DNA from: Theobroma cacao
Lineage: Eukaryota > Streptophyta > Magnoliopsida > Malvales > Malvaceae
Length of the DNA: 64,000 nt
Assembly (NCBI RefSeq): GCF_000208745.1
Contig: NC_030855.1
Span: forward strand, 16,989,952 to 17,053,951
Direction of reading: 5' to 3'
Position numbers and translations under genes: made by a program. This document shows positions 20,691-37,200 of this stretch, one piece after another. The first letter of the stretch is position 1. Every line of letters starts with the position of its first letter. The notes beneath the pieces are model-generated. The model did not search any database. It saw only the letters and a program-made list of their open reading frames with translations, and had not been told where the DNA came from.

Positions 20691-22400
20691 GAAACCCCTT
20701 TAAAACCGATTGAAACCGACTTTAGACACCATGCGGTTCAATCGGTTAGAATAGCTTAATTTTTTTATCGATTTTACAAAAAATCGAATCGAAAACCCAC
20801 CAAACCAACACTTGCTCACTCCTATTCTTTATAAATAATTTTTTTTATATCTTTTAAGTCGAAAACGTGTATACATTCAATGTTTGGATTTGGTACTCTA
20901 TTTGGGAGAAGTATGGATATAATAAACCTGGGAATTTATCATATACCAGGCCTTGGGCCAAATTGGGCTGACATTAATTTGTATTAATTGGACTTTGGGC
21001 CTCACAATATTAAAGCCTTCCGTAATGAAAGAAAATGTATAATGCAAGGCAGATATGACCTGCTAGATGGATAGACCAACAAATAAGTGAGTGGGCCGAC
21101 AGGACTTATTCATCTAGAGTGGGACCCTACATATGTCCAATGAATGTTGGTCGCAAAGATCTATGTGAAATTGGCTGTTTGAGGTATTGTTTGCCGTACG
21201 ATATCACGCCTAATTTTTCAGAATGTTCTTTTTTTTAAAAAAAAGAAAATTACAACCTACCCCCTCAATTCCCCCAGGTTTTGAACTTTTGTTTTTCTGG
21301 TATCAATGCTTATTCTATTTTTCAATCAACCCAACTAAAAATTAACTCATATGAATGATACGAGTAATATTTTGCATGATATTTTACAAAATTTTAATTG
21401 TTGTAATATATAAAATTTTTTTGAATTATTTAAAAAAAATTCAAATACATTTTTTTTATTTATTTAATTAAATTTTTATATTTTTATTTTAAATCAAATA
21501 CAGTTTTATGATTAATAGTTAATTAACTGTTATTAATAAAATCATTTTATGTTAATGGCATGATATAATAATATATTATAATGAATAATGACATAACATA
21601 TATCAGTGTAGTATAATAACATAATCATATGACATTTTTTATGTTTCATATCAATGACACATTGTATAAAAAATAACAAGTGATGTTTGACTAATAACAG
21701 TTAGTCAATCATTAATTATAAATAACGGTATAAAAGTTTTACTAAACGTAATAAAAAAATTAAAATTTATTTAAATTTTATTAAATAGTTTAGATATTTT
21801 TTAAAATATTATGTCATTTTAATTCTAAAAAGATAATATATAAATATGTTTAAGTGATTATACTGAAATATTTGATTCATTAATCGGTATATGATTTTTT
21901 ACTCAAAAGAGCAGAGTTCGAACCTCTTTCTTTCAATTAAAACAAATTATGTTCAAGTGAAAATACAATAAAAAAAATTTACGTTCAAGTGGAAATACAA
22001 AAAAAAAAGGTTTATATGACACATGTATTAAATTTACGTGGCGTAGTTATATCCATGGAATACCATAAAGTTGATGGTGTTATTGTCCATGAATTAACTT
22101 TTTATAATTCATAAATTAAAAGTATTTTAATTATAGTTTTCAGAAAAAAAAAAAAAGAAGAAGAAAAGGAGCTCAATTAGTTGAAACGTGTCGGGGGGTT
22201 AGAGGGATCCCTCCAAAGTGGGAGTTTTGAATGAGAAGACTCAAAAGCGCGCAACTGATTAATTCGTCGGGCCCACCATGTGGGACGGTTGTTGTTGATA
22301 GGCCCATTCCCAAAAAAAATCCAATTTAACCCCAAATTAATTACAACCCCGTCCGCTGGACCCACCCACCACGCCCTCGATCCGTCGTCGTTTGCCCCGC
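20690..22400. other. AT-rich intergenic DNA, no gene seen
   Basis: Begins with an AACCGAACCGAAAC / CGGTTCAATCGG repeat patch (20690-20810), which looks like the edge of a dispersed repeat. It continues as AT-rich DNA. Nothing protein-like is open. The last 200 bases grade into the kinesin-13B promoter. Confidence 0.5.
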
Positions 22401-22409
22401 GCTCCGCAG

Positions 22410-22424
22410 CACGTGCCGCACGTG
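22410..22424. promoter_or_regulatory. Two closely spaced CACGTG boxes upstream of kinesin-13B
   Basis: CACGTG occurs at 22410-22415 and 22419-22424, three bases apart, about 330 bases before the kinesin-13B start codon in a locally GC-rich stretch. G-boxes bind bHLH and bZIP factors. A role for this gene is inference. Confidence 0.4.
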
Positions 22425-22750
22425 TCTCCAAACTGTCTTCAAAATTCAAAAATCAAAACCATTTCTCTCTCCTCCACTAATTGACAGGGTCCTCTTCTCT
22501 TTTACTCTTCCGCTGAGTCTTTGTCTTAAATCAAAGCTAGAGAAAGAGAGAAGCTTCTTTCTTTTTTTAAGCAGGAAAAACCCGATTAAGATCCGATTAA
22601 CTGTAAATCGGGTGATCGGCTGCATTGATTTTGTCCATTTTCTTTTAAACAAGGGACAGAGAAAAGGGAAGCTTTGGATCGAAGCATCGAAGGTTTTTTC
22701 CTTTATTGTCAGTATAAATAATTGAGAAGAGGAGGGGAGAGAGTTGGGAG

Positions 22751-28146
<5,396 letters not shown>

Positions 28147-28832
28147 TCACTTATCGCGGTGCAGAAAGAAGTCAAAACTATTAATTTGGCTTCTCCCAGA
28201 AATACATTGCAAGATTGGCCTAAGCATGGGTTTGGTGAGGCCTTTCTTTTTGTGATTTTTAAGGAAGTATATTTGAAACTTGGTTTCGCAGCAGTTTGCC
28301 GGATGATCCACCGGTTATCCTGTAACCGCCATTGATGCAGGGTGATTAAAACCCTGCCCTCTTTCTTTTCCATAATGCTATTCTTTTTTTTTATTATTAT
28401 TATTATTATTATTTTCTTGTTCTTCAACAAGAAATAGCCAATAGGCGAAAGGAAGTAATGGATTTACATGCTTTTTGGCATGCTATTGTAAAGTTCTGCA
28501 GTGATATTGTTATTTGATTCATTATTCAAATATGTGTCAGACAATTTAGTCCATGTTTTTGTTTCATTTATATTTCTTTGTCATACTGTTCCTCCTGAAT
28601 GAATGATAACTATTATGAGATCAACGGCTATGATCGTAACACCAACAAAGTGACACGGAGCAATCTTAACGACCTTTCCGTTAAAAAGGGTATTTTCGTC
28701 ATTTCAATCAGTTCCCTTTCCCGCCATTTGGATGATCTCCTCCGTTGCTACGATAACCCATTTAAGGAGGAAAGCCAGAAGAGAAACAGAGAAAGAAGAG
28801 CAGAGAAAACAAAAGAAAGAAAATCAAAGAAG
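28147..28832. other. Intergenic region kinesin-13B to peroxidase, with (TTA)n
   Basis: Kinesin 3' untranslated region and peroxidase promoter/leader. A TTA trinucleotide run lies at about 28388-28413. The peroxidase frame is open upstream to 28599, but no family-like residues precede the Met at 28833. Nothing else seen. Confidence 0.6.
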
Positions 28833-31178
28833 ATGCCAAGGTCATTCTCTGAGTCAGCTACAATGCGAACACTGAGCTTTTTCATAGTCCTTTTGTGCGT
28901 TTGGATATCTTTCAGGATGACCAATCGCTCCAAGTTTTCCTTCTCCTTTTCGTCTTCTTTTTCATTGAATTCCAAATCGAATTCCTTCTGGATTTTTCAA
29001 GATATACTGTTGGATAGCGAGGCTCTGGAAGACGGTCAGGCTCCTGCTCGGTCACTCGAGTATGATTTCTATCGGGAAACTTGCCCTGAGGCTGATAAGA
29101 TCATTCGAGCCAAGGTTCATCAACTCTTCAAGATCAAGGCTTCTTTGGCTCCTGCTCTCCTTCGCCTTGCTTTCCATGATTGCTTCATTGAGGTTGCCAT
29201 CTTTTTCTATTTTCTGTTGGCCCTTTTAAGATTTAGGTTTCTCATTTCTTAGTGATTTTCTTTTTCTGGCTGGCTTCTGTTGTTTCTTGATCTTTCCGCT
29301 GCTTATTTCGTTTGCATGTTTAAATGCTTCTTTGCATCTCAACTCTCCAGCTTCCGTTAGCCTTTCTAGAAATCTTTTGAATCCAAAATCATGTTTTTGA
29401 GGGTGCTTTTCGTTAGATATTTTGTAATTTCTGTGATTTTAATTGTTGATACTTTTTGGAATTCTTTCTTCCTTATTTTTTGCCTGCAATTCTCTGTTTC
29501 TTGTTTCTATCGAGAAACTTGAGCTCCTATTACGTATTTTCAGCACTTTTTCTTGGGATTTTGTTCTTCTTCCTGTCTAATTCGGTCTGGTTCAACTATG
29601 GAATCACAAAAAAAAAAAAAACCAAACCGGGCAGGGATGTGATGCTTCTATCTTGTTGGATGCTGTTGAAGGGATGGATTCGGAGAAAGATTCTCCTCCC
29701 AATGAAAGCTTGAAGGGTTTTGATGGAATCGACATAATCAAGTCAGATGTTGAACAAGTGTGCCCTGGTGTTGTTTCCTGTGCTGATATTCTTGTTTTGG
29801 CAGCTAGAGAGGCTGTTCTTCTGGTAAATTCCTATGAAGCTAGGATTTTTTATTTTCTCCTGTTTTGTATGTGCTTATTTTTAATCTTTGGATGTCAGTC
29901 TGGTGGCCCATTCTATCCACTCAATACTGGTAGGAGAGACAGCACTGCCTCTTTCTCTGATAGTGCCACAAACGAGCTTCCTTCACCGCATGCTGATCTG
30001 TCTGAAACCCTTGCATCCTTTTCGTCAAGGGGATTTGATGAAAGAGAGACTGTCACTCTCTTAGGTATGAATCTTTTTCCTCTGATTTTTTCTTCATTGG
30101 TTTCTTTGTGCTTGCTTTATCGTTGGATTGGATTCTACTATTTGTTAGGTGTCAAACAGTACATGAAAGTAAAAAGGAACTAAAATTTGATTATTCAGTT
30201 TCTAGATTTAGGGTCCTGAGAGAATACCATCTCTATTCAACTGCGAGCCTACTTCTATTTGGCATATTCTAGCCTGGTACTTCCCCGCTTTGTTTCGATC
30301 CAGAACAAGTCTGTCTGCACTTGTATCTACCTTTTCCTTGATTACATCACTTCCTGTAGATAACTTAATTTATCCATTATCTCTGCTTTGTTTCAAAAAT
30401 CATACATGTTTGTGCTTCGTAGATTAATGCTAACAAAATCGCTGGTGAATGATTTATGTATCCATGGTAATATTTGTTGTGTTTTTTTCTGAGGTTTTTG
30501 CTAATGCGCTAGTTGTTGTGTGATGGAAACTGCTGTTATACTTCTTCTGCTGTGGCAGTTGTTTCTTCTTGCAGAAGAAATGTATTCTCTGACAAGTATA
30601 CAAGAATTTGATTCTCTACTACTTCACTTGCAGGTGCTCATAGCATTGGAGTCATCCACTGCAAATTTTTTCAAAACCGTCTGTATAACTTTGGTGGGAC
30701 TGATGAGCCTGATCCAACTCTTGATTCTGAAATTCTCGAGCAAATGAGATCAAAATGTCCCAAGAACCACTCATCATCATCACCAGCAGCACCACCTTTT
30801 TCGGATGGTTCACCAATGAAAGCACCTCGATCACCTTCACTTTACAACTCACTGTCATCAGCGGTACCACCATCAACTTCCTTTGACAAATTGTTATCTT
30901 CATCACCTAAGGATCAAGGAACGGTGATGACCTATGGGGGAACTGGAGCAGACTTTGGCACCGTGTACTATCGCAGTCTTCTACAGGGTAAAGGAATCCT
31001 CTATGCTGATCAGCAGCTAATGGCAGGGGAAGAAACTGGACTATGGGTTAGAGCATATGCTTCGGATGCCTCCTTGTACCAGCGAGACTTTGCCCTAGCA
31101 ATGATGAAGCTCTCAAATCTCCACGTTTTGACAGCACCAAGAGGTCAGATCCGGCTCAATTGTTCAAGGGTGGCATGA
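28833..31178 (+). CDS. Atypical class III peroxidase (PER48-like)
   Basis: Four exons, 28833-29192, 29635-29823, 29899-30064 and 30634-31178, give an exact frame of 419 residues; the family is usually 320-350. Residues about 14-29 (LSFFIVLLCVWISF) form a hydrophobic segment, followed by a Ser/Phe-rich stretch, so it could be a signal anchor rather than a cleaved signal. The haem-peroxidase core starts at YDFYRETCPEA. Distal residues are Arg111 and His115 (LRLAFHDCF), the LPSP motif is at 210-213 and the proximal His is 241 (GAHSIG). Conserved Cys 84, 117, 163 and 169 are present. A Ser/Pro-rich insertion of about 40 residues (from about 283) follows RSKCPKN, where ordinary members run straight on. 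The usual TFDN motif near the end is replaced by DFGTVYY. The long N-terminus and insertion recall Arabidopsis PER48. Substrate unknown; an extracellular or membrane-bound site is inferred. Confidence 0.88.
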
Positions 31179-31892
31179 TGGAGAGAGAGAGTGAGGACCA
31201 GCATAGTTTGTTAGACAAATTTTCGAGTAGTTTGGCGCTTTTGTTCTTTTAACAACTTTATCTTAGCCCCTTCTAGTCACAATCAATGAACTAGTTTAAA
31301 TGTTGCGTACTTTAGTGGGGTTTTTCTAGTTACATCGTCATTGTAACATCAGCTTACAGGAAATGACTGTTGATTGAGGTTCATAGAACATAAGTGGAAT
31401 AGATTTTCTAAAGAAATTAGTCTAATTGACGACCTTAATTACAGGTTTTTGCATTCTGCCAAAACTAAAAAAGAACACTCTAACCATGCACTGTGTAATG
31501 CCGGAGTCTTAACCGATGGAAAAGGCCTCATTGAAAGTAGAAGCCATGCGTGTGTGAAAAGGGAACATCCACATTCTCATGACGCCAGAAGGCACAAATT
31601 ATCACCAACGGTTAAAATAGTCAATCTCTGTGCTTCATCGAAGCACATTTATTCACAGAAGGATCTGATAATATATGAATAACATGCAATGCAAATTACA
31701 ATACTGAAATCTCGGTATGAAACTTCCATGCTTTATTGTTAACAATGCACTCTCAAGCAAACTATAACAATCAAAGAGAAATAGAACCATAAGCTGAAGT
31801 AGCAGAAGAACGCAGGCAAACACACAAAACATAAGAATTTAGGATAAGAAAACAGATTCATATGCACAAGAAAGGGTGCGAGAGACATGAAT
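31179..31892. other. Intergenic region between convergent genes
   Basis: Two 3' untranslated regions. The 102-codon plus-strand frame at 31374-31682 has no family features and is treated as chance. Confidence 0.55.
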
Positions 31893-32546
31893 CTACAACC
31901 TAATTGATCTGAATCTTCGCTTTGATCTGTTGATGCTGGCAGAGGCTTGTGGAACGGAAAAATCTGAGTACATATCCATGAAGAACTTGTCGACAATAGA
32001 AAGGTACACTGGACTTTTAAGTCGAGAATAATAATGGAGTGCCTCTTCCACATCCAATACATGTTCCATATCACCAACATCCATCATCTCTAATTCCTTC
32101 ATCTTTTGTGCTAATGCATAACCTCCTCCATTTCTCTTGTAATAATACTGTTCCTCTCCCTTAATCAATTGTGAATTTCCCACTTTCTTTATCTCCTCTT
32201 TTCCTCCATTTTGTTTTTTGTTCTTTACAGGATTCTTATCTGCAAAGTCCATGGAGCTTCCACTATATGCATCTTCTTCCATCATTTGCCCTTTCAATGT
32301 CATGGCATCGTTCTGCTTTCTCATCTTTGCCTCCTCTAGACAGACTTCCCAATCGTCAGAAAAGTCAGTGTAGAATTGATCTTGTTGGTGCTTTTTTCTG
32401 CTGCCACCAGTGCAAGAGAAGGAGTCTAGGACTAGGAGGGGTGGTTTGGATAGCTTTTGGTATCCTACAAAGAAGAGAGATTTAAGGTTCTCAACTGTTT
32501 TGTGAAAGAAGTTCTTGGACTTTTGAATGGAGTCCATCAGCGGCAT
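31893..32546 (-). CDS. Small uncharacterised plant protein
   Basis: Intronless minus-strand frame. From the Met at 32546 it encodes 217 residues. The frame is open 20 codons further to a Met at 32606; the Met at 32537, which opens MDSIQKSKNFFHKTVENLK, is another possible start. The N-terminal 40 residues are basic and amphipathic. A conserved-looking DQFYTDFSDDWE segment follows, then a low-complexity Lys/Glu/Asn-rich middle. The C-terminal block reads LDVEEALHYYSRLKSPVYLSIVDKFF-type, with a basic Arg/Ser tail. Codon use and length argue for a real gene. I recognise the type from plant genomes but know no function. A distant likeness of the C-terminal block to OVATE-type domains crossed my mind but is not convincing. 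Confidence 0.68.
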   Translation of the reverse strand: MPLMDSIQKSKNFFHKTVENLKSLFFVGYQKLSKPPLLVLDSFSCTGGSRKKHQQDQFYTDFSDDWEVCLEEAKMRKQNDAMTLKGQMMEEDAYSGSSMDFADKNPVKNKKQNGGKEEIKKVGNSQLIKGEEQYYYKRNGGGYALAQKMKELEMMDVGDMEHVLDVEEALHYYSRLKSPVYLSIVDKFFMDMYSDFSVPQASASINRSKRRFRSIRL

Positions 32547-32606
32547 TTTTGCCAGGAGAATTGTATGGTAAGGCTTGTTAAATCTCTTGGGTGTCTCTAT
32601 CTGCAA

Positions 32607-34232
32607 CTACAGACACAGCTCTAATCTTCCGCTGCTTCTCCTACAGTTGCGTCCAATATACAGGTAAGAGAGATGGAGACAGGAGATGTTTCTTACGGTT
32701 ACCTAGAGACAACGCTGATGGAGCCTAAAGTGCAATTTTCTTCCCTATTGCTTGCACTTTTCCATACTTTTTTGTCCTTATCCCACCTATATTTGCTTCT
32801 CTATCTGTCTCTTTTTCCTGATCACAACGCAGAAGGTCAGAAAATCATAAGGCATTGGGGTTAAAAGATTACTTGAATACAAATTAAAGATCTAAGAGAG
32901 TGAGGTCTTCGGAATCTAATGATCACAAATATTTTATGTTTGACTACTTTGTTGTCTAAAGTGCAGTGCTATTGATTAAAATGCAAAGCTAAAGGAAGTG
33001 GGTTGATGAAATTTAACTGATAAACTCCACATTTTCAACTGCTACATAATTTTTGTTAGCTATGATGACCAAACTAAAGGACCCACAAATGGAATAGTGC
33101 TGCTTCTTTTAACTTTTTTTTTTTTTTGTTGAATTTCCCAACAATCAATCTGATATCAACATGGTAATTGACACCACTTTTGTAGGGTTTGGTGTGATCA
33201 TAATTGATCATTCATCCCTAGAAAAATCCCCGTGCATTTATAAGGGTGTGAATGGTCCCAATCTGTACGGGTGGATGGTATCTAAAGGACCCAAAACCCA
33301 CTTAAATATTAATGTCAAGATAAGGTGCATTTCGATGCTTGCATAGCTAAGTCATTTTCTCACAGTTGCCCTGCTGAAATAAAATCCTTCCACCAACCTA
33401 AAACAGGTAGCTTCAACCCTTGTTTTGCCTATGGTTTGACAGAAGATAGCCTGAAGGAATCCAGAAAGAAAGTTGCAACCCCAGCAACAACAGCAGATGG
33501 GCTGTGAGGCAATGTTCTGCCTTAAGATGAGTCTTCAATCTTCCATGAAAAATTCAAATCCAGAATTATTCCGAATGGTACTAAGAATCTGAGGGAGAAA
33601 CCAGAAAAAAAAAAAAGAAAAGAAGCAAAAGCAGTTAGATATGGTTAAAGGAACTTTTTGACCCCATATGTGTATGTTTGCTTTGGGCGATTTAACCGAT
33701 GCTTAAAGCTGAAGCATTGGGTCATTGAACTGATATCTGACGCTAAAAGCAGCCCAACATGGCTTCTCTACTTCTTTTTCTTGTACTGATCCTTCCAATG
33801 TCCCCCTTCAACACATGAAAACTTATGTTCAGATTAAGATATACGCAGTAGCAGAGGTTTTAATATCCAAAACAAAACACATCTCAGTTGTACAGGAAAG
33901 TACAAAAATTATGTATGCCATAATATTAACTTATTTAAGTGCTTTTTTGACCTTCTACAAAAGAAAATAAAAAAGAATAAATGCTAACTATAATTGGGGA
34001 AGGGGGAAAAAGAATCAAGAGGGGGATACAGTTTTAGCGAAATTTGAGGCCTGATTATGTAAAGGAAGAAAGTCTACCAATCTATCCACAGTTACCTTTT
34101 CCACTTTAATGTTCTTCTCTGCCTAAGACTGCAACAGGCCAGGTGACTTAAAAACCATTGGCTTTATGTAAGGTCTCCTCACTTGTGTATAATATAAGGG
34201 CATTTGGTATCTCATTACAACCTAAAAGACTT
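32607..34232. other. Intergenic region, no gene seen
   Basis: Between a minus-strand promoter and the 3' end of the CHL1-like helicase. Short open frames at 32673-32864, 33161-33507 and 34158-34343 show no protein features. A pyrimidine-rich patch lies near 33108-33130. Confidence 0.55.
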
Positions 34233-37200
34233 TTACTTACAACCTCTATTCTTGTTCAATTTGAAGAAGTGATGCAGGAGCTTGTGCACTTCACCATAAT
34301 TATTAGTTGCAGAAACAAGACGATCTTTTATCCACTGTGGTAGCTTGCTGCTTGGATGAGAAAAACTTCTTTTTGAAGAATCTGATGCATAACGGATGTC
34401 GACCAATAAAATTGCAGCATAGTCATTTATGTGCCGAATTGCTCTTCCTAAGACCGATCAATTAAATATCAGAGGCAGTCCAATGTCAAAAATCAAGATT
34501 GATATAAGAAAAGACACAACAGAACACATATAATCACATTAATTCATGTATGCATTGAGCACTTGGAGGCAACCAGTGAACTTAAATCAGCCAGAAATCA
34601 ACTTTGTTGCAAGGTTTGAGATGTTAAATTATTTTCTGTATAAATACTACTCAAACAGAAATCCAGCATGTAGAAATCATGTTCAGTTTTAAAGATATTA
34701 GGCCAAAATTTTTCTGCCGATCTGAAAACTAAACAATGAGCCTAGGGGATTCAATTTTCACCTGCCTCCCTATAGTGACTATAATAAATAGCCTTGAAAC
34801 AGTATCCTCACAATTGATTGCCCGATTTATCCAACTACTGATCTGTTATGCTTAGCACTTACCAATTGATTGATTTACAGCTTTCATGCAGAGATTTTCA
34901 TAATATTCTTTCCCCCTGCGGGTGCAACTCCTTAGTATGTTGAAAGCAGCCTGAATGTCTCCTCCGTTATATTCTTCACAAGATAAAAGTTTTAGGCTTT
35001 TCATAGTACTTGAATCACCCAATCCTTCAATATGCTTCACCCTTTCCAACAATTCAATGTCAGATGGGCTGGGGTAGGGAAGTCCAACCATGACTATGCA
35101 CCGACCCATCCCATCACTGAAGTTGATGCCTTCTGATATCTTGCCACCAACTACAGCTAGCAGTATCGCACCACTTCTAGGAGCAGGATTATCAATTGCT
35201 TCTTTGTATTCCTTGAGAATGACCTCCACCTTTGTGTTTTTTCTAGGTTCTCTGAAGACGTACTTTTTCTTCATAAGCCTTTCAAGGATTCCTGAGGTTT
35301 TCCATGCATCATAGACCTGTCCTTCGTATTCAAATGAAGAAAGGAACACAACAATTCCTTCGGGAACAACCGTTGCCAAATTGCAAAGTAAGAGCCCTAG
35401 TTCCTCTATCTGTATGTTCAAGACCAATGATGGGATTTAGTAATAGGCCATTATGCTTTCTGGGCATTAAACATTCAGAATAAAATACAATTGTCATGAA
35501 ACAATTAGCAAAGAAGTCAGTTTAAAGGGGAGTTCAACTATAGTCCAATTAGAAAAAAAATTCAACAACACTTAGTACAAACTCCATTACGGTGACAGAT
35601 ACAGAGTGCAATACACTCACCATAGTTGATGAACTTCTCAAATTATAGCTAAAGTCAAAAGATCTGCCAGATGGTCCACAAGATACTGCAAGTGGCAATA
35701 TACTCTCTGGAGGGACAATATGGCTACATGAAAAGAAATGGAGCTGATTTGATGGTAACCATGGAAAAAGTCGCTCTCTTGTTTCTTCTATCGGTTGCAG
35801 AGTTCCCCCAGCCAGTACAACAGCATGTGCTTCATGCACAATCTGCAAATAGTTTTGAGATAGGATTTCCTTAATAGAGCAAGAAGACTTCGAGTATTTA
35901 AAAATACAGACTTTAAAACCAAGTTTTGATCTTAAACAAGGGGAAAAAAAAATAATTGCCAGCAAGTAAGAAGCTAACTGCTATTTTCTTTGCAGCGTAA
36001 ATTATGAAAATGTTAGAATAACCTCAGAAAAAATCTTTTCCCCAGTAAGCATAACATATTTCAAGTAAGCTCCTTGTCTTGAACATGTTGGTCTCTTCCT
36101 TGAGATTATTATCCGTCCATCACCATCATTATTTGTCAGCGACAATAACATATCTGCTAATGCCCGAAAGCCAGACAGTGTGCTACCATCATCACAACTT
36201 TCCCCATTTTCCTTGACTGCTGAACCTTTCTGCAAGGTAGTCATTTTGTCTCCATACCCACTAACCTGGAACCATTTATATCGTGACCATTAAATTGGGA
36301 AACATTCAAGAAAGAAAGAACTCAAATCATGATTTCACAAAATAGAAACAAATAGTATGGCCATAAATCTACCTTATGCATGATATTGCTTTCCTTGATA
36401 TACTGGAGCACTTTCATCAAATTAATGTTGTCAATATTGAGGGAGAATAAAAAATCATTTATGGCCATGGAAGAGTCAAAGCGATGCTTTTCTCCAACAC
36501 CTGTTTGAGCATCTGGGCAAGTGTTTAAACAATTCACATCCTTGTCATCAACTAGAACTCGGAGGAAAGCCCGAGTAAGGACCAAAAGAGTTTGAATGTA
36601 TCTTCGATTTCCAGATCCCAAGAGACTGTGGAATCTTCCAAAGTACTTCTCTATGTGGCTATGCACCTTCTCCAACTGATAAGGAATCATGCAACAACTT
36701 AATGATTCTTATTTTAGATGAATTTAAAATACACAATATCAATATCAAAAGCTTGCAAATGAAAGTAAAACAATATATAGGAGATTCAAATTCCTTCTGA
36801 AACAAAGAGGTTTTTAAATTAATTTGTGACTGGATTATCCAATTTTCATGACACAGGTTTTGAACGGTATTTGAAATATTCGAGAAATACAGGAATCTAA
36901 GTACCAAGCTTGTGCACTAGTTTTCAAGTACCAATGATAATACTGGAGAAAACAGCAATAACTATTTATTTACCTGTGGCAGAGTAATTTTCGCATCATA
37001 CATGCTAATGAGGGAGTCAGCCAGATTGTGAGCCTCATCAATTATAACAACATTATTCTTCAGATTCAGTCCCAGAGCTTCACGTGATGATTTTGAAAGG
37101 AGTGATTGATACGGAAGAACCACAAGATCAGCTGGGGTGATCATACTTCGGGAGCCATAATATGGACATGTTCCTATATTTCTTCCAAGTTGAACAAGAT

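Noticed and set aside
21914..21926. GAGTTCGAACCTC, like a tRNA T-arm.
   Set aside because: No acceptor stem, D-arm or anticodon arm can be folded upstream. Such patches are common in plant repeats.
31893..32130. OVATE-domain assignment for the uncharacterised minus-strand gene.
   Set aside because: The resemblance is limited to a short helical stretch and the residues I associate with the OVATE core are missing.
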